64,000 nucleotides of DNA. It comes from Rugamonas sp. A1-17. Lineage in GTDB: Bacteria > Pseudomonadota > Gammaproteobacteria > Burkholderiales > Burkholderiaceae_D. Below are positions 51,052-58,351 of this stretch, one piece after another. Location of the stretch: contig JAJLPB010000007.1 in the NCBI GenBank assembly GCA_025548565.1, positions 303,642-367,641 of the forward strand, written 5' to 3'. The notes under the pieces are model-generated. The model saw nothing but the letters and a program-made list of their open reading frames with translations, searched no databases and was not told where the DNA came from. The position numbers were made by a program, and so were the translations under genes. Numbering within the stretch: position 1 is the first letter of the stretch; every line of letters begins with the position of its first letter.

Positions 51052-51773
51052 AGCAGCGGCTGGCGGCGATCCTGATGTGCGTGTCCCCGCTGGCGCTGGC
51101 CGACACCGGCTACTACCTGGTCTCCACCTACGATGTGGAGGGCCAGGCATCCCTCGATTACCAATACTGGAACGCCCATTACAACGGCCGCACCGTGGCG
51201 GCGCCGGAAATCGGTGTCGGCTACGGTGTCACGTCGCGCTGGTACACCGAGGTGTACGCCAAGTGGGTCAAGCTGAACGGCGGCGCCGGCCACTGGCAGG
51301 AGACGGCGTGGCAGAACGACTACCTGCTGACGCAAGGCCAGTACGACTTCGACCTGGCGCTGCACACCAAGGTGGAGAAGGCGCGCGACAACGCCGGCGG
51401 CTACGCGCTGGAATGGGGGCCGGTGCTGCAGACGGAAATCGGCCGCACGCAGTTCAACGCCAACCTGTTCTTTCAGCGCGAGTATGGCGTGGCGCCGGGC
51501 GGCGGCGAACATCCGATGGAGCTGACCTACCAGTTGCAGGTGCGCCATCACTGGAAGCCGTGGCTGCAGCCGGGCGTGCAGGCTTTCGGCGAGGTGGGGA
51601 AGTGGAACGACTGGCTGCCGTACAGGCAGCAGTCGCACCGCGCCGGGCCGGCGGTGTTCGGGCACCGCGATATCGGCCGGCAGGAGATCAAGTATGAATT
51701 CGCCTACCTGATCGGCAGGAATTCGGCACGCGCGGCGAAGAGTTTTTCGATGCGCGTGCAGCTGGTCTTTTAA
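51048..51773 (+). CDS. Small outer-membrane beta-barrel protein, unknown function
   Basis: The 241-residue product has a signal peptide (KQRLAAILMCVSPLALADTG). Its strand pattern (YYLVSTYDVEGQASLDYQYW, PEIGVGYGVTSRWYTEVYAK, FSMRVQLVF) ends with a C-terminal Phe, the signal for BAM-assisted insertion. About ten to twelve strands fit. I know no family for it. It is the last gene of the operon pnuC-kinase-barrel, overlapping by four bases. Its 3' end lies six bases from the end of the convergent TonB receptor, so a role in passage of the same vitamin across the outer membrane is a fair guess. Confidence 0.78.
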   Translation: MKQRLAAILMCVSPLALADTGYYLVSTYDVEGQASLDYQYWNAHYNGRTVAAPEIGVGYGVTSRWYTEVYAKWVKLNGGAGHWQETAWQNDYLLTQGQYDFDLALHTKVEKARDNAGGYALEWGPVLQTEIGRTQFNANLFFQREYGVAPGGGEHPMELTYQLQVRHHWKPWLQPGVQAFGEVGKWNDWLPYRQQSHRAGPAVFGHRDIGRQEIKYEFAYLIGRNSARAAKSFSMRVQLVF

Positions 51774-51779
51774 AGGCGT

Positions 51780-53930
51780 TTAAAAATCCATCTGGGCCGA
51801 CACTCGGAAGGTGCGGGTGGCGCCCGGCATCAGGTAGCCGCCCAGGTCCGGCGTGACGTCGCGCCAGTAGAACTTGTCGAAGGCGTTGTCGATGCCCGCG
51901 CGCAGCGTGGTGTGAACGCCGCCGACGCGGGTGTCGAAGGCGCCGCCCAGGTTGAGCACATGATAGCTTGGCACGAATACCTGGTTCTCCTTGTCGAACG
52001 CCTTCTTGCCCGAATAGATCCAGTTGGCGTTGACCGACAGGCCGGCCACTTGCGGCACGGCGTAGTCGGCGTAGACGGTCGACTTGAAGGCGGCGACGTC
52101 GGTGACGCGCTTGCCGTCCATGTCCGCCAGGCCGGTGTCGCGCTGGCGCGTGTTGAGCGCGGTGGCCGAGACGCCCACCGTCAGGTCGCGCGAGGCGCGG
52201 CCGTTCAGGGACATTTCCAGGCCGCGGTTCTGCGCGCGGCCATTGCGCACGTAGGTGTTGTGCGCGTCGGTGTATTCCAGGCCCTTGCGGATCTCGAACA
52301 GCGCGACGCTGGCGCTCAGGTCGGGATGGATGTCGGCCTTGACGCCCACTTCGACCTGCTTCGATTTGCCCGGCGCCAGCGCCAGTCCCTGGTTGCTGGT
52401 CTGGATCGGCGCGATGCCGCCGTGCTCCAGGCCCTGCGCGTAGGAGCCGTACACCGAGACGTTGGAACGCAGGCTGTACACCAGCGCCACGTTCGGCAGC
52501 CAGAAGCCGACGTCGGTGTGGGCGGGCGGCAGCGTGGCGTCGCTGATTTCGTCGCGCTTGACCTGCACGTAGCGCGCGCCGGCGTGCAGCTTGAGCTGCT
52601 CGGTGAGGCTGAGGATGTCCTGCGCGAACAGCGCGCGTTCGTTGTCGCGGCGGCGTTCGGAGACCGGGCCGCTGGTGCCGGCCGCCGGCGCCACCATGAT
52701 CGGGTGGTAGATGTTGCTGAACGCGGTGCCGTCGGCGCCGGCCTGCACGTACAGGTAGTCGCCCCATTTCTCGCTGTTGCGGAACAGCGAGGCGCCGCCG
52801 GTGAAGTCGTGCTTGATGGAGCCTGTGCTGAACTTGCCCTGCACCAGCGCCTGCACCGTCAGCGGCGATTTCTTCTCGCCCAGGCTGATGTAGTCGTAGA
52901 TGTCGTAGTCGCCGTTGCCGCAGAAGCCGGGGTACAGCAGCTGCGCCGTGCAGCCGTACGGGAAGGCGGTGTAGTCGTCGCGCTTGAACTGGTGCTGGTT
53001 GGCGCTGATGGTGGCGCTCCAGTCTGGCGTGAACAGGTACTCGAAGCGCGCGCCGATATTGCTGCTGGTGGTTTCCACCGGACGGCTCCACGGCTGGTTA
53101 TTGAGCATGGTGTCGGCCGGGATGTTCGGCAGCGTCGTGTTGTTGAGCAGCTGGAAGCCGGGCGCGGTCACTTGCGATTTCTTCTGGTAGTCGGCGTCCA
53201 CCTGCAGCAGCGCCTGCGGCGAGATCTTCCAGTCGAAGGCGGCCGAGACGAACTTGCGGTTGCCGTCGGCGCCCTTGATGTAGGAGCGCAGGCGCTCGGC
53301 CGCGACGTTGACGCGGTAGCCGAAGCGCGGATCGTCGAAGCGTCCGCCCAGGTCGACCGCGCCGTACAGCGTGCCGCGTTCGCGCTCTTCCAGCACCACG
53401 GTGCGCAGCGCGGTTTCGGTCGGGCGCTTGGTGACGTAGTTGACCACGCCGCCCGGCGCCGACACGCCCGCCTGCAGGCCGGACAAGCCTTTGAGTACTT
53501 CCAGGCGTTCCTTGTTCTCCAGCGGGATCTGGGTGTCGGCCGAGACGGACATGCCGTCCTTGCGGTAGCTGGAGGCGTTGTCCAGCTTGAAGCCGCGGAT
53601 GGAGAACTGCTCCGAGTAGCCGACCGCGTTGTAGGAGTCGCTCAGGCTGGCGTCGAACTTGGCGGCGTCGGTGGTGGAGCGCACCTGGCGGTCCAGCATC
53701 TGCAGCGACGTCATCACGCTGACCGAGGCCGGGGTTTCCAGCAGCGGCGTGTCGGCGAAGCCGGCCACGGAGGCGCGGCTGGCCTGCGCTCTGGCGCCGG
53801 TGATCACCACTTCGGGCAGGGCTTGCGCGTCGGCGGAGGCCTCGGTAACGGCTGCCGCCGCGGCGGCGGCCGGGAAGGCCTGGAGCAGCGCCAGCGCGAT
53901 GGCCGACACTGCGAAACTTGGTTTGTACAT
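51780..53930 (-). CDS. TonB-dependent receptor under TPP riboswitch control, probable thiamine receptor
   Basis: The 716-residue receptor has a signal peptide, a TonB-box-like LPEVVITG near residue 40, a plug domain (about 55-170, ETPASVSVMTSLQMLDRQV and LEVLKGLSGLQAGVSAPGG) and a 22-strand barrel ending in FRVSAQMDF. The plug resembles siderophore receptors. The leader, however, carries a TPP riboswitch (54005-54082), which ties expression to thiamine and not to iron. It is most likely the outer-membrane gate for thiamine or a precursor, feeding the PnuC-type transporter on the opposite strand. AGAGAGAG lies before the ATG. Confidence 0.87.
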   Translation of the reverse strand: MYKPSFAVSAIALALLQAFPAAAAAAAVTEASADAQALPEVVITGARAQASRASVAGFADTPLLETPASVSVMTSLQMLDRQVRSTTDAAKFDASLSDSYNAVGYSEQFSIRGFKLDNASSYRKDGMSVSADTQIPLENKERLEVLKGLSGLQAGVSAPGGVVNYVTKRPTETALRTVVLEERERGTLYGAVDLGGRFDDPRFGYRVNVAAERLRSYIKGADGNRKFVSAAFDWKISPQALLQVDADYQKKSQVTAPGFQLLNNTTLPNIPADTMLNNQPWSRPVETTSSNIGARFEYLFTPDWSATISANQHQFKRDDYTAFPYGCTAQLLYPGFCGNGDYDIYDYISLGEKKSPLTVQALVQGKFSTGSIKHDFTGGASLFRNSEKWGDYLYVQAGADGTAFSNIYHPIMVAPAAGTSGPVSERRRDNERALFAQDILSLTEQLKLHAGARYVQVKRDEISDATLPPAHTDVGFWLPNVALVYSLRSNVSVYGSYAQGLEHGGIAPIQTSNQGLALAPGKSKQVEVGVKADIHPDLSASVALFEIRKGLEYTDAHNTYVRNGRAQNRGLEMSLNGRASRDLTVGVSATALNTRQRDTGLADMDGKRVTDVAAFKSTVYADYAVPQVAGLSVNANWIYSGKKAFDKENQVFVPSYHVLNLGGAFDTRVGGVHTTLRAGIDNAFDKFYWRDVTPDLGGYLMPGATRTFRVSAQMDF

Positions 53931-54004
53931 GGTGTGCTCTCTCTTGTTCTCGGCTGGGAGCCGCGAGGAGAGCCATCAAAGGAGGGGAAACTGCTTTGCG
54001 CTTT

Positions 54005-54082
54005 CCTTCGCTGGCATTATCCAGATCAGGTACGAAGGGTATCTCTCACCCGGCAGCAAAGCTCCAGGACCCCTAGCGAGGC
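54005..54082 (-). promoter_or_regulatory. TPP riboswitch (THI element)
   Basis: Read on the minus strand, the conserved THI-box parts are all present in order: CGCTAGGGGTCC (P1/P2 start), GGGTGAGAGATACCC (the CTGAGA-like core) and ACCTGATCTGGATAATGCC, ending AGCG, which pairs with the opening CGCT. It lies 75 bases before the TonB-receptor start. No T-rich terminator is seen after it. Sequestration of the start region is therefore the likelier mechanism, with thiamine pyrophosphate shutting expression off. Confidence 0.93.
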
Positions 54083-54201
54083 GGTAGTGTAGCACAGGCG
54101 CGGGCTGCGGTGCCGTGCGCCGTGTTCCGCGCCGCGCCTTTACACTGGCGGTTTGCGCCGCAGGGCGCCAACGAAGCAGTCACAGCTTTTGCGGAGGCGC
54201 C

Positions 54202-54777
54202 ATGATGTCCGTGCATTTTGGCGACACCGTGCTGCATCGTGCAAGCGAAAGGGTAGGGATGAGGCAGTCGTATCAAGAGGGGAGCTGGTTTGCCATTCCG
54301 TTGCTGGACGGCGGCTATGGCTGGGGGCTGGTGGCACGCCTGTCGCCGGGCAGCAAGATCATGCTGGCGTATCTGTTCGGCCCCAAGCTCGCGCGCCTGC
54401 CGTCGCAGGAGGAGCTCAACACCTTGCAGCCGCAGGACGCGGTCAAGGTGCTGCGGGTGGGCGACATGGCGCTGGCCAGCGGCCACTGGCGCGTGCTGGG
54501 CGAAGTCCCCGAGTGGAATCCGGCGCTGTGGCCGATGCCGCAGTTTTTGCGCCGCGCCGATTCGCTCAAGCGCGCCTGGCGCGTCACGTATTCGGACGCC
54601 GACCCGAGCCGTTCGGAGCGCGAGGAATCCGTGCCCTACGATACCGAGGGGCTGGAGGCCGATTCGCTGTACGGCTACGGTTCCACCGAACTGTTGCTGA
54701 CCCGCCTGCTGGAGCCGGCCGACCACCCGATCAACCGCGGCGGCGGTGGCGGTAGCAGTAGCGCTAGTCGCAGCTGA
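54202..54777 (+). CDS. Imm26-like immunity family protein
   Basis: The protein has 191 or 190 residues (ATG at 54202 or 54205, with GGAGG seven to ten bases before). The segment YQEGSWFAIPLLDGGYGWGL followed by VARLSPGSKIMLAYLFGPK matches the Imm26 family, whose members sit beside polymorphic toxins. No toxin gene is near, so this is an orphan or has been recruited to another role. A Gly/Ser-rich tail ends the protein. Its last 14 bases overlap the convergent gene ending at 54764. Confidence 0.7.
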   Translation: MMSVHFGDTVLHRASERVGMRQSYQEGSWFAIPLLDGGYGWGLVARLSPGSKIMLAYLFGPKLARLPSQEELNTLQPQDAVKVLRVGDMALASGHWRVLGEVPEWNPALWPMPQFLRRADSLKRAWRVTYSDADPSRSEREESVPYDTEGLEADSLYGYGSTELLLTRLLEPADHPINRGGGGGSSSASRS

Positions 54778-55492
54778 CGTTCCAGGCCGCGTACTCGCCG
54801 CGGTGCTTGCGCACGGCGACGCGGGCGGTGGTGTCGCGGTCGCTTTCAAACACCAGGTTGAACATCACGGGCGCGCCGGCCGCCGGCGGCGCCGGTTCGA
54901 TCGCGCGCAGCGTGAAGGGCAGGGCGCGCTGGCGGATGCAGCGCGAGTTGCCGGCCAGGAGCAGGCGCGCGCGGCTCAGCAGTTCGGGATGGTGGCGCAG
55001 CAGCGCCACCACGTCTTCCGGCGGCAGCGCCTGGTCCATCAGCACCGTGTGCGGGGCGGCGCTGCAGATGGTCTTGGGCTGCGCCAGCCACACATGCCAG
55101 CTGGGCGGTTGCGCCGATTCGCTCCAGCGCGCATCCCTGGGCGCCCTGGCGTCGTAGATGAAACTGGAGCGTATCTGCCGGCACAGGTCGACCGCCGAAT
55201 GGCGCGGCGCGGAATCGACGCGGGCGATCACCTGCCACGGCTTGCCGCGCTGGCGCTCGATGTCGAACTCGGGCGCGAACAACGGCTGCACCACGCGCGC
55301 GCCCCTGGATTCGGCCAGCATCTTCTGGCGGTAGTAGTCGTCGAAGCTGGCGCGCTCCTCGTCGGTGGGCTGGCGCTGTTCGATGCGCGGCGGCGCGGGC
55401 GGCGGCGCCGGACGGACCGGCGGCTTGGCGGGGGTGGCGGCCAAAGCCTGGCCTGCCGCGATCAGCAGCGCCGCAAACGATAGCGCCCGCAT
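54764..55492 (-). CDS. Exported protein of unknown function, coupled to envZ
   Basis: The 242-residue product has a signal peptide (MRALSFAALLIAAGQALAAT), then a Pro-rich stretch (PPVRPAPPPAPPRIEQRQP) and a globular part with four or more Cys. I recognise no domain. The start ATG at 55492 shares a base with the envZ stop (TGATG), so it is co-translated with the sensor kinase and may be part of its signalling or a target. Longer in-frame starts inside envZ are rejected. Its 3' end overlaps the Imm26-like gene by 14 bases. Confidence 0.72.
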   Translation of the reverse strand: MRALSFAALLIAAGQALAATPAKPPVRPAPPPAPPRIEQRQPTDEERASFDDYYRQKMLAESRGARVVQPLFAPEFDIERQRGKPWQVIARVDSAPRHSAVDLCRQIRSSFIYDARAPRDARWSESAQPPSWHVWLAQPKTICSAAPHTVLMDQALPPEDVVALLRHHPELLSRARLLLAGNSRCIRQRALPFTLRAIEPAPPAAGAPVMFNLVFESDRDTTARVAVRKHRGEYAAWNVSCD

Positions 55493-56853
55493 CAAGCCGC
55501 CTTCATCACGATCTGGATCTGCAGGCCGCCGCCTTCGCGGTTGCGCACCTGCAGCTCGGCGCCGTGGCGCTGCATCACGCGGTCGACGATGGCCAGGCCC
55601 AGGCCGGCGCCATTGGCCTGGCCGCGCGCGGTGTCGAGCCGGGTGAAGGGCTTGAGCAGCTGCTCGATCTGTTCGGGCGGCACGCCGCTGCCGTGGTCCT
55701 GCACCTCGATCAACACCCGGCGCGAGGTGTGCATGCCCTTGATGCTGCACTTGATGTCGATCTCGGTCAGCTCGCTGCCGGGCGTCCTGCCGTAGCGGCG
55801 GGCATTCTCGATCAGGTTGTTGATGACGCGCTTGATGTCGGTGGCGTTGCCCATCACGTGGGCGTTGGGCGCGATGTCGGTGTGGATGCGCACGTCCTGC
55901 AGGCGGCTGGCCTCATGCGCGGTGTCGCTCAGCAGTTCGCTGACGTCGACGTTGATGAAGCTCGACACCTCGGTCGGCTTGGCGTAGTCGAGGAACTGGC
56001 CGATGATGTCGTCCATCTGCGCGATGTCGGACTGGATGCCCTCGCGCGCCTCGTTCGACAGGTTGGCCATCTCCACCTCCAGCTGCATGCGCGCCAGCGG
56101 CGTGCGCAGGTCGTGCGAGATGCCGGCCAGGATCACGGCGCGGTCGGACTCCACCTGCTGCAGCTGGTCGACCATCTGGTTGAAGCTGCGGTTGGCCACC
56201 ATGATTTCCATCGGCCCCTTTTCCGGCAGCGGGTCGGGGCGCTTGCCCTGCGCGAAGGCGCGGGTGGCCTGCGTCAGGCGGCGCAGCGGCAGGTTGATCA
56301 GGCTGGAGATGAAGGCCGCGCCCAGCAGCGACACCACCGACACCACGCTGGCCCAGCCCAGCCACTGGATGCCGGTCAGGCCGCGGATGCGCTCGCGCTC
56401 GAGCATCAGCCAGTAGGCGTCGTCGTCGATCTTGAAGCTGACCCAGAAGCCGGCCACGCCGTTCACGCGCGCCGAGAAGCGGGTGTCCTCGCCCAGCTTG
56501 GCCTTGACCAGCTTCTGGATGTCGGGCATCAGCGCGTTGTCGGGCGGCGGATCGACCTTGTCGTCGTCCTCCAGCGTGAACACGCGGATGCCCTCGTTGG
56601 ACACCAGGTCGAACAGCAGCTCGCGCCGCAGCTCGGGCGCGGAGTGGGTCAGGGCGGCGTGGGTGATGGTGACCACCGAGATCACCTGCGACGAGATCTG
56701 CTGCACCTGCGGCTCGTGCTGCACCACGCTGATCATGCCGACCCAGGCCGTCATGCTGGTCGTGGTGAGCGCGCCCAGCAGGAAGAAGGTGCGCCAGAAC
56801 AGGCCGCTCTTGAGGCTGGCGATGCGGAATGCGAACGGAAACTTCAACTTCAT
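55492..56853 (-). CDS. envZ: Sensor histidine kinase EnvZ
   Basis: The 453-residue kinase has helix 1 (about 20-45), a periplasmic domain of about 110 residues, and helix 2 (about 160-187). HAMP, HisKA with H247 (AGISHDLRTPLARMQLE) and HATPase_c (NLIENARRYGRTPG, DHGSGVPPEQ, GAGLGLAIVDRV) follow. The sequence around H247 and the link to an OmpR regulator 15 bases upstream identify the osmosensor EnvZ, which adjusts porin expression. An exported protein gene is coupled downstream. Confidence 0.88.
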   Translation of the reverse strand: MKLKFPFAFRIASLKSGLFWRTFFLLGALTTTSMTAWVGMISVVQHEPQVQQISSQVISVVTITHAALTHSAPELRRELLFDLVSNEGIRVFTLEDDDKVDPPPDNALMPDIQKLVKAKLGEDTRFSARVNGVAGFWVSFKIDDDAYWLMLERERIRGLTGIQWLGWASVVSVVSLLGAAFISSLINLPLRRLTQATRAFAQGKRPDPLPEKGPMEIMVANRSFNQMVDQLQQVESDRAVILAGISHDLRTPLARMQLEVEMANLSNEAREGIQSDIAQMDDIIGQFLDYAKPTEVSSFINVDVSELLSDTAHEASRLQDVRIHTDIAPNAHVMGNATDIKRVINNLIENARRYGRTPGSELTEIDIKCSIKGMHTSRRVLIEVQDHGSGVPPEQIEQLLKPFTRLDTARGQANGAGLGLAIVDRVMQRHGAELQVRNREGGGLQIQIVMKAA

Positions 56854-56868
56854 GCGCGCGTCCGCGCC

Positions 56869-57663
56869 TTAGCGCGGCTGCCCCTCCGGAATGAACACAT
56901 AGCCCAGGCCCCAGACGGTCTGGATGTACAGCGGGCTCGACGGGTCGGGCTCGATCAGCTTGCGCAGGCGCGAGATCTGCACGTCCAGGCTGCGGTCGAA
57001 CACCTCGTACTCGCGGCCGCGCGCCAGCTCCATCAGCTTCTCGCGCGACAGCGGCTGGCGCGCGTGGCGGGCGAATACTTTCAGCACCGAGAATTCGCCC
57101 GTGGTCAGCGGCACGGTCTCGCCGTTTTTCTTCAGCGTGCGGGTGCCCAGGTCCAGGATGAACTGGCCGAACTCGAACGATTGCGGGGTTTCCGACGGCG
57201 CGCCGGGGATCTCGTCCGGGCCGCGGCGGCGCAGCACGGCGCCGATGCGGGCCACCAGCTCGCGCGGGTTGAAGGGCTTGGGCAGGTAGTCGTCGGCGCC
57301 CATTTCCAGGCCGACGATGCGGTCGACGTCCTCGCCTTTCGCGGTCAGCATGATGATCGGCGTCTGGTCGCCGGCGCCGCGCAGGCGGCGGCAGATCGAC
57401 AGGCCGTCCTCGCCCGGCAGCATCAGGTCCAGCACCAGCAGGTCGTAGCGCTCGCGCAGCCACAGCTTGTTCATGGCGGTCGCGCTCTCGGCGGTGAAGA
57501 CGTTGAAGCCCTGCTCGGTCAGGTAGCGCCGCAGCAGGTCGCGCAGACGCACGTCGTCGTCCACTACCATAATCTTGGCCTGGTGGCCATGCTGGTTGGC
57601 GGAGGTGTTGCCGGATTCAGTCGTTGTGCTAGTCATTGGGCCTGCCAAATTTGTCATATTCAT
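56869..57663 (-). CDS. ompR: Response regulator OmpR
   Basis: The 264-residue regulator has a receiver domain with D79 (LLVLDLMLPGEDG) and the signature KGEDVDRIVGLEMGADDYLP, and an OmpR winged helix (about 165-258, ending VWGLGYVFIPEGQPR). The first 28 residues before KIMVVDDD are not conserved; an ATG at 57636 (MTSTTTES) would trim nine of them. It is the first gene of the operon with envZ. Three 10-bp-phased ACA repeats upstream (57705-57738) look like OmpR sites and suggest autoregulation or control of the divergent small gene. Confidence 0.9.
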   Translation of the reverse strand: MNMTNLAGPMTSTTTESGNTSANQHGHQAKIMVVDDDVRLRDLLRRYLTEQGFNVFTAESATAMNKLWLRERYDLLVLDLMLPGEDGLSICRRLRGAGDQTPIIMLTAKGEDVDRIVGLEMGADDYLPKPFNPRELVARIGAVLRRRGPDEIPGAPSETPQSFEFGQFILDLGTRTLKKNGETVPLTTGEFSVLKVFARHARQPLSREKLMELARGREYEVFDRSLDVQISRLRKLIEPDPSSPLYIQTVWGLGYVFIPEGQPR

Positions 57664-57704
57664 GTTGCTATGGTAACGTCATAATCGCATTGCGAAAACG
57701 TCTG

Positions 57705-57738
57705 TGACAACCCATTACAAAGTGTTACAAACTTTACC
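57705..57738. promoter_or_regulatory. Phased OmpR-like boxes between ompR and the divergent gene
   Basis: TGACA, TTACAAAGTG and TTACAAACTT place the trinucleotide ACA at 57707, 57717 and 57727, exactly ten bases apart, and TTACC follows. Tandem ten-base elements with a central ACA are how OmpR dimers read DNA. They lie 42-75 bases before ompR and 70-100 bases before the plus-strand gene at 57809. Confidence 0.5.
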
Positions 57739-57808
57739 CAATTCGTCTTACCCCCTCAGGTAAAGCATCATACACTCTGGGCATGGATTCAGCTTTTTAG
57801 GAACGCCA

Positions 57809-58201
57809 ATGGGCATCGATCACAAAAAAAACTACGCGGCAGCAAGCGCAAATTTTTGCGTTCGATCCCTCCTGGGTGTTCTGCTGCTGAGCGGCGCCGC
57901 CGCCATGGCGCACGACGGTTCCGGCGAGCGCGAAGCGCCGCGCCGCGAGGATCCGCGCGCCTTGCCGGTCCGCGAATCGCAGCCGGTGCGCCAGGAAGTG
58001 CACCAGGCCGAATCGCGCCAGATCGATCCGCGCCGCTACGAGGCGCACGCCGAGGAGCAGCGCCGGGCCATGCAGGATGCCGGCCGCAACGCGGAAATGA
58101 GCCGCCGCGCCGGCCGCTTGACGCCGGACGAGCGCCGCGACCTGCGCCGCCAGATCAACGAGGCCGGACAGGATATTTACGCCAATCCGCCGCGCCGTTG
58201 A
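57809..58201 (+). CDS. Small basic exported protein, unknown function
   Basis: The 130-residue product has a signal peptide (VRSLLGVLLLSGAAAMAHDG) after a 17-residue N-terminal part. The mature protein is very rich in Arg, Glu, Gln and Ala (YEAHAEEQRRAMQDAGRNAE), likely helical and extended. LTPDERRDLRRQI near the end loosely recalls the LTPxQ motif of Spy/CpxP proteins. AGGAA lies before the ATG. It is divergent from ompR across phased OmpR-like boxes, so it may be an OmpR target. Confidence 0.7.
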   Translation: MGIDHKKNYAAASANFCVRSLLGVLLLSGAAAMAHDGSGEREAPRREDPRALPVRESQPVRQEVHQAESRQIDPRRYEAHAEEQRRAMQDAGRNAEMSRRAGRLTPDERRDLRRQINEAGQDIYANPPRR

Positions 58202-58351
58202 ATCGGATGTTAATGAACTAACATTGATCTGTAGCAATAAGTTCACAGTTATAGTCCGCTTGCCACGGAAATCACTTTCTTTTCCTTGATCTGAGTGTAA
58301 GATTCGTTAATTACACGCAATGCCTTCCGGCCGCGTGCCGTTGGGAGGAAG

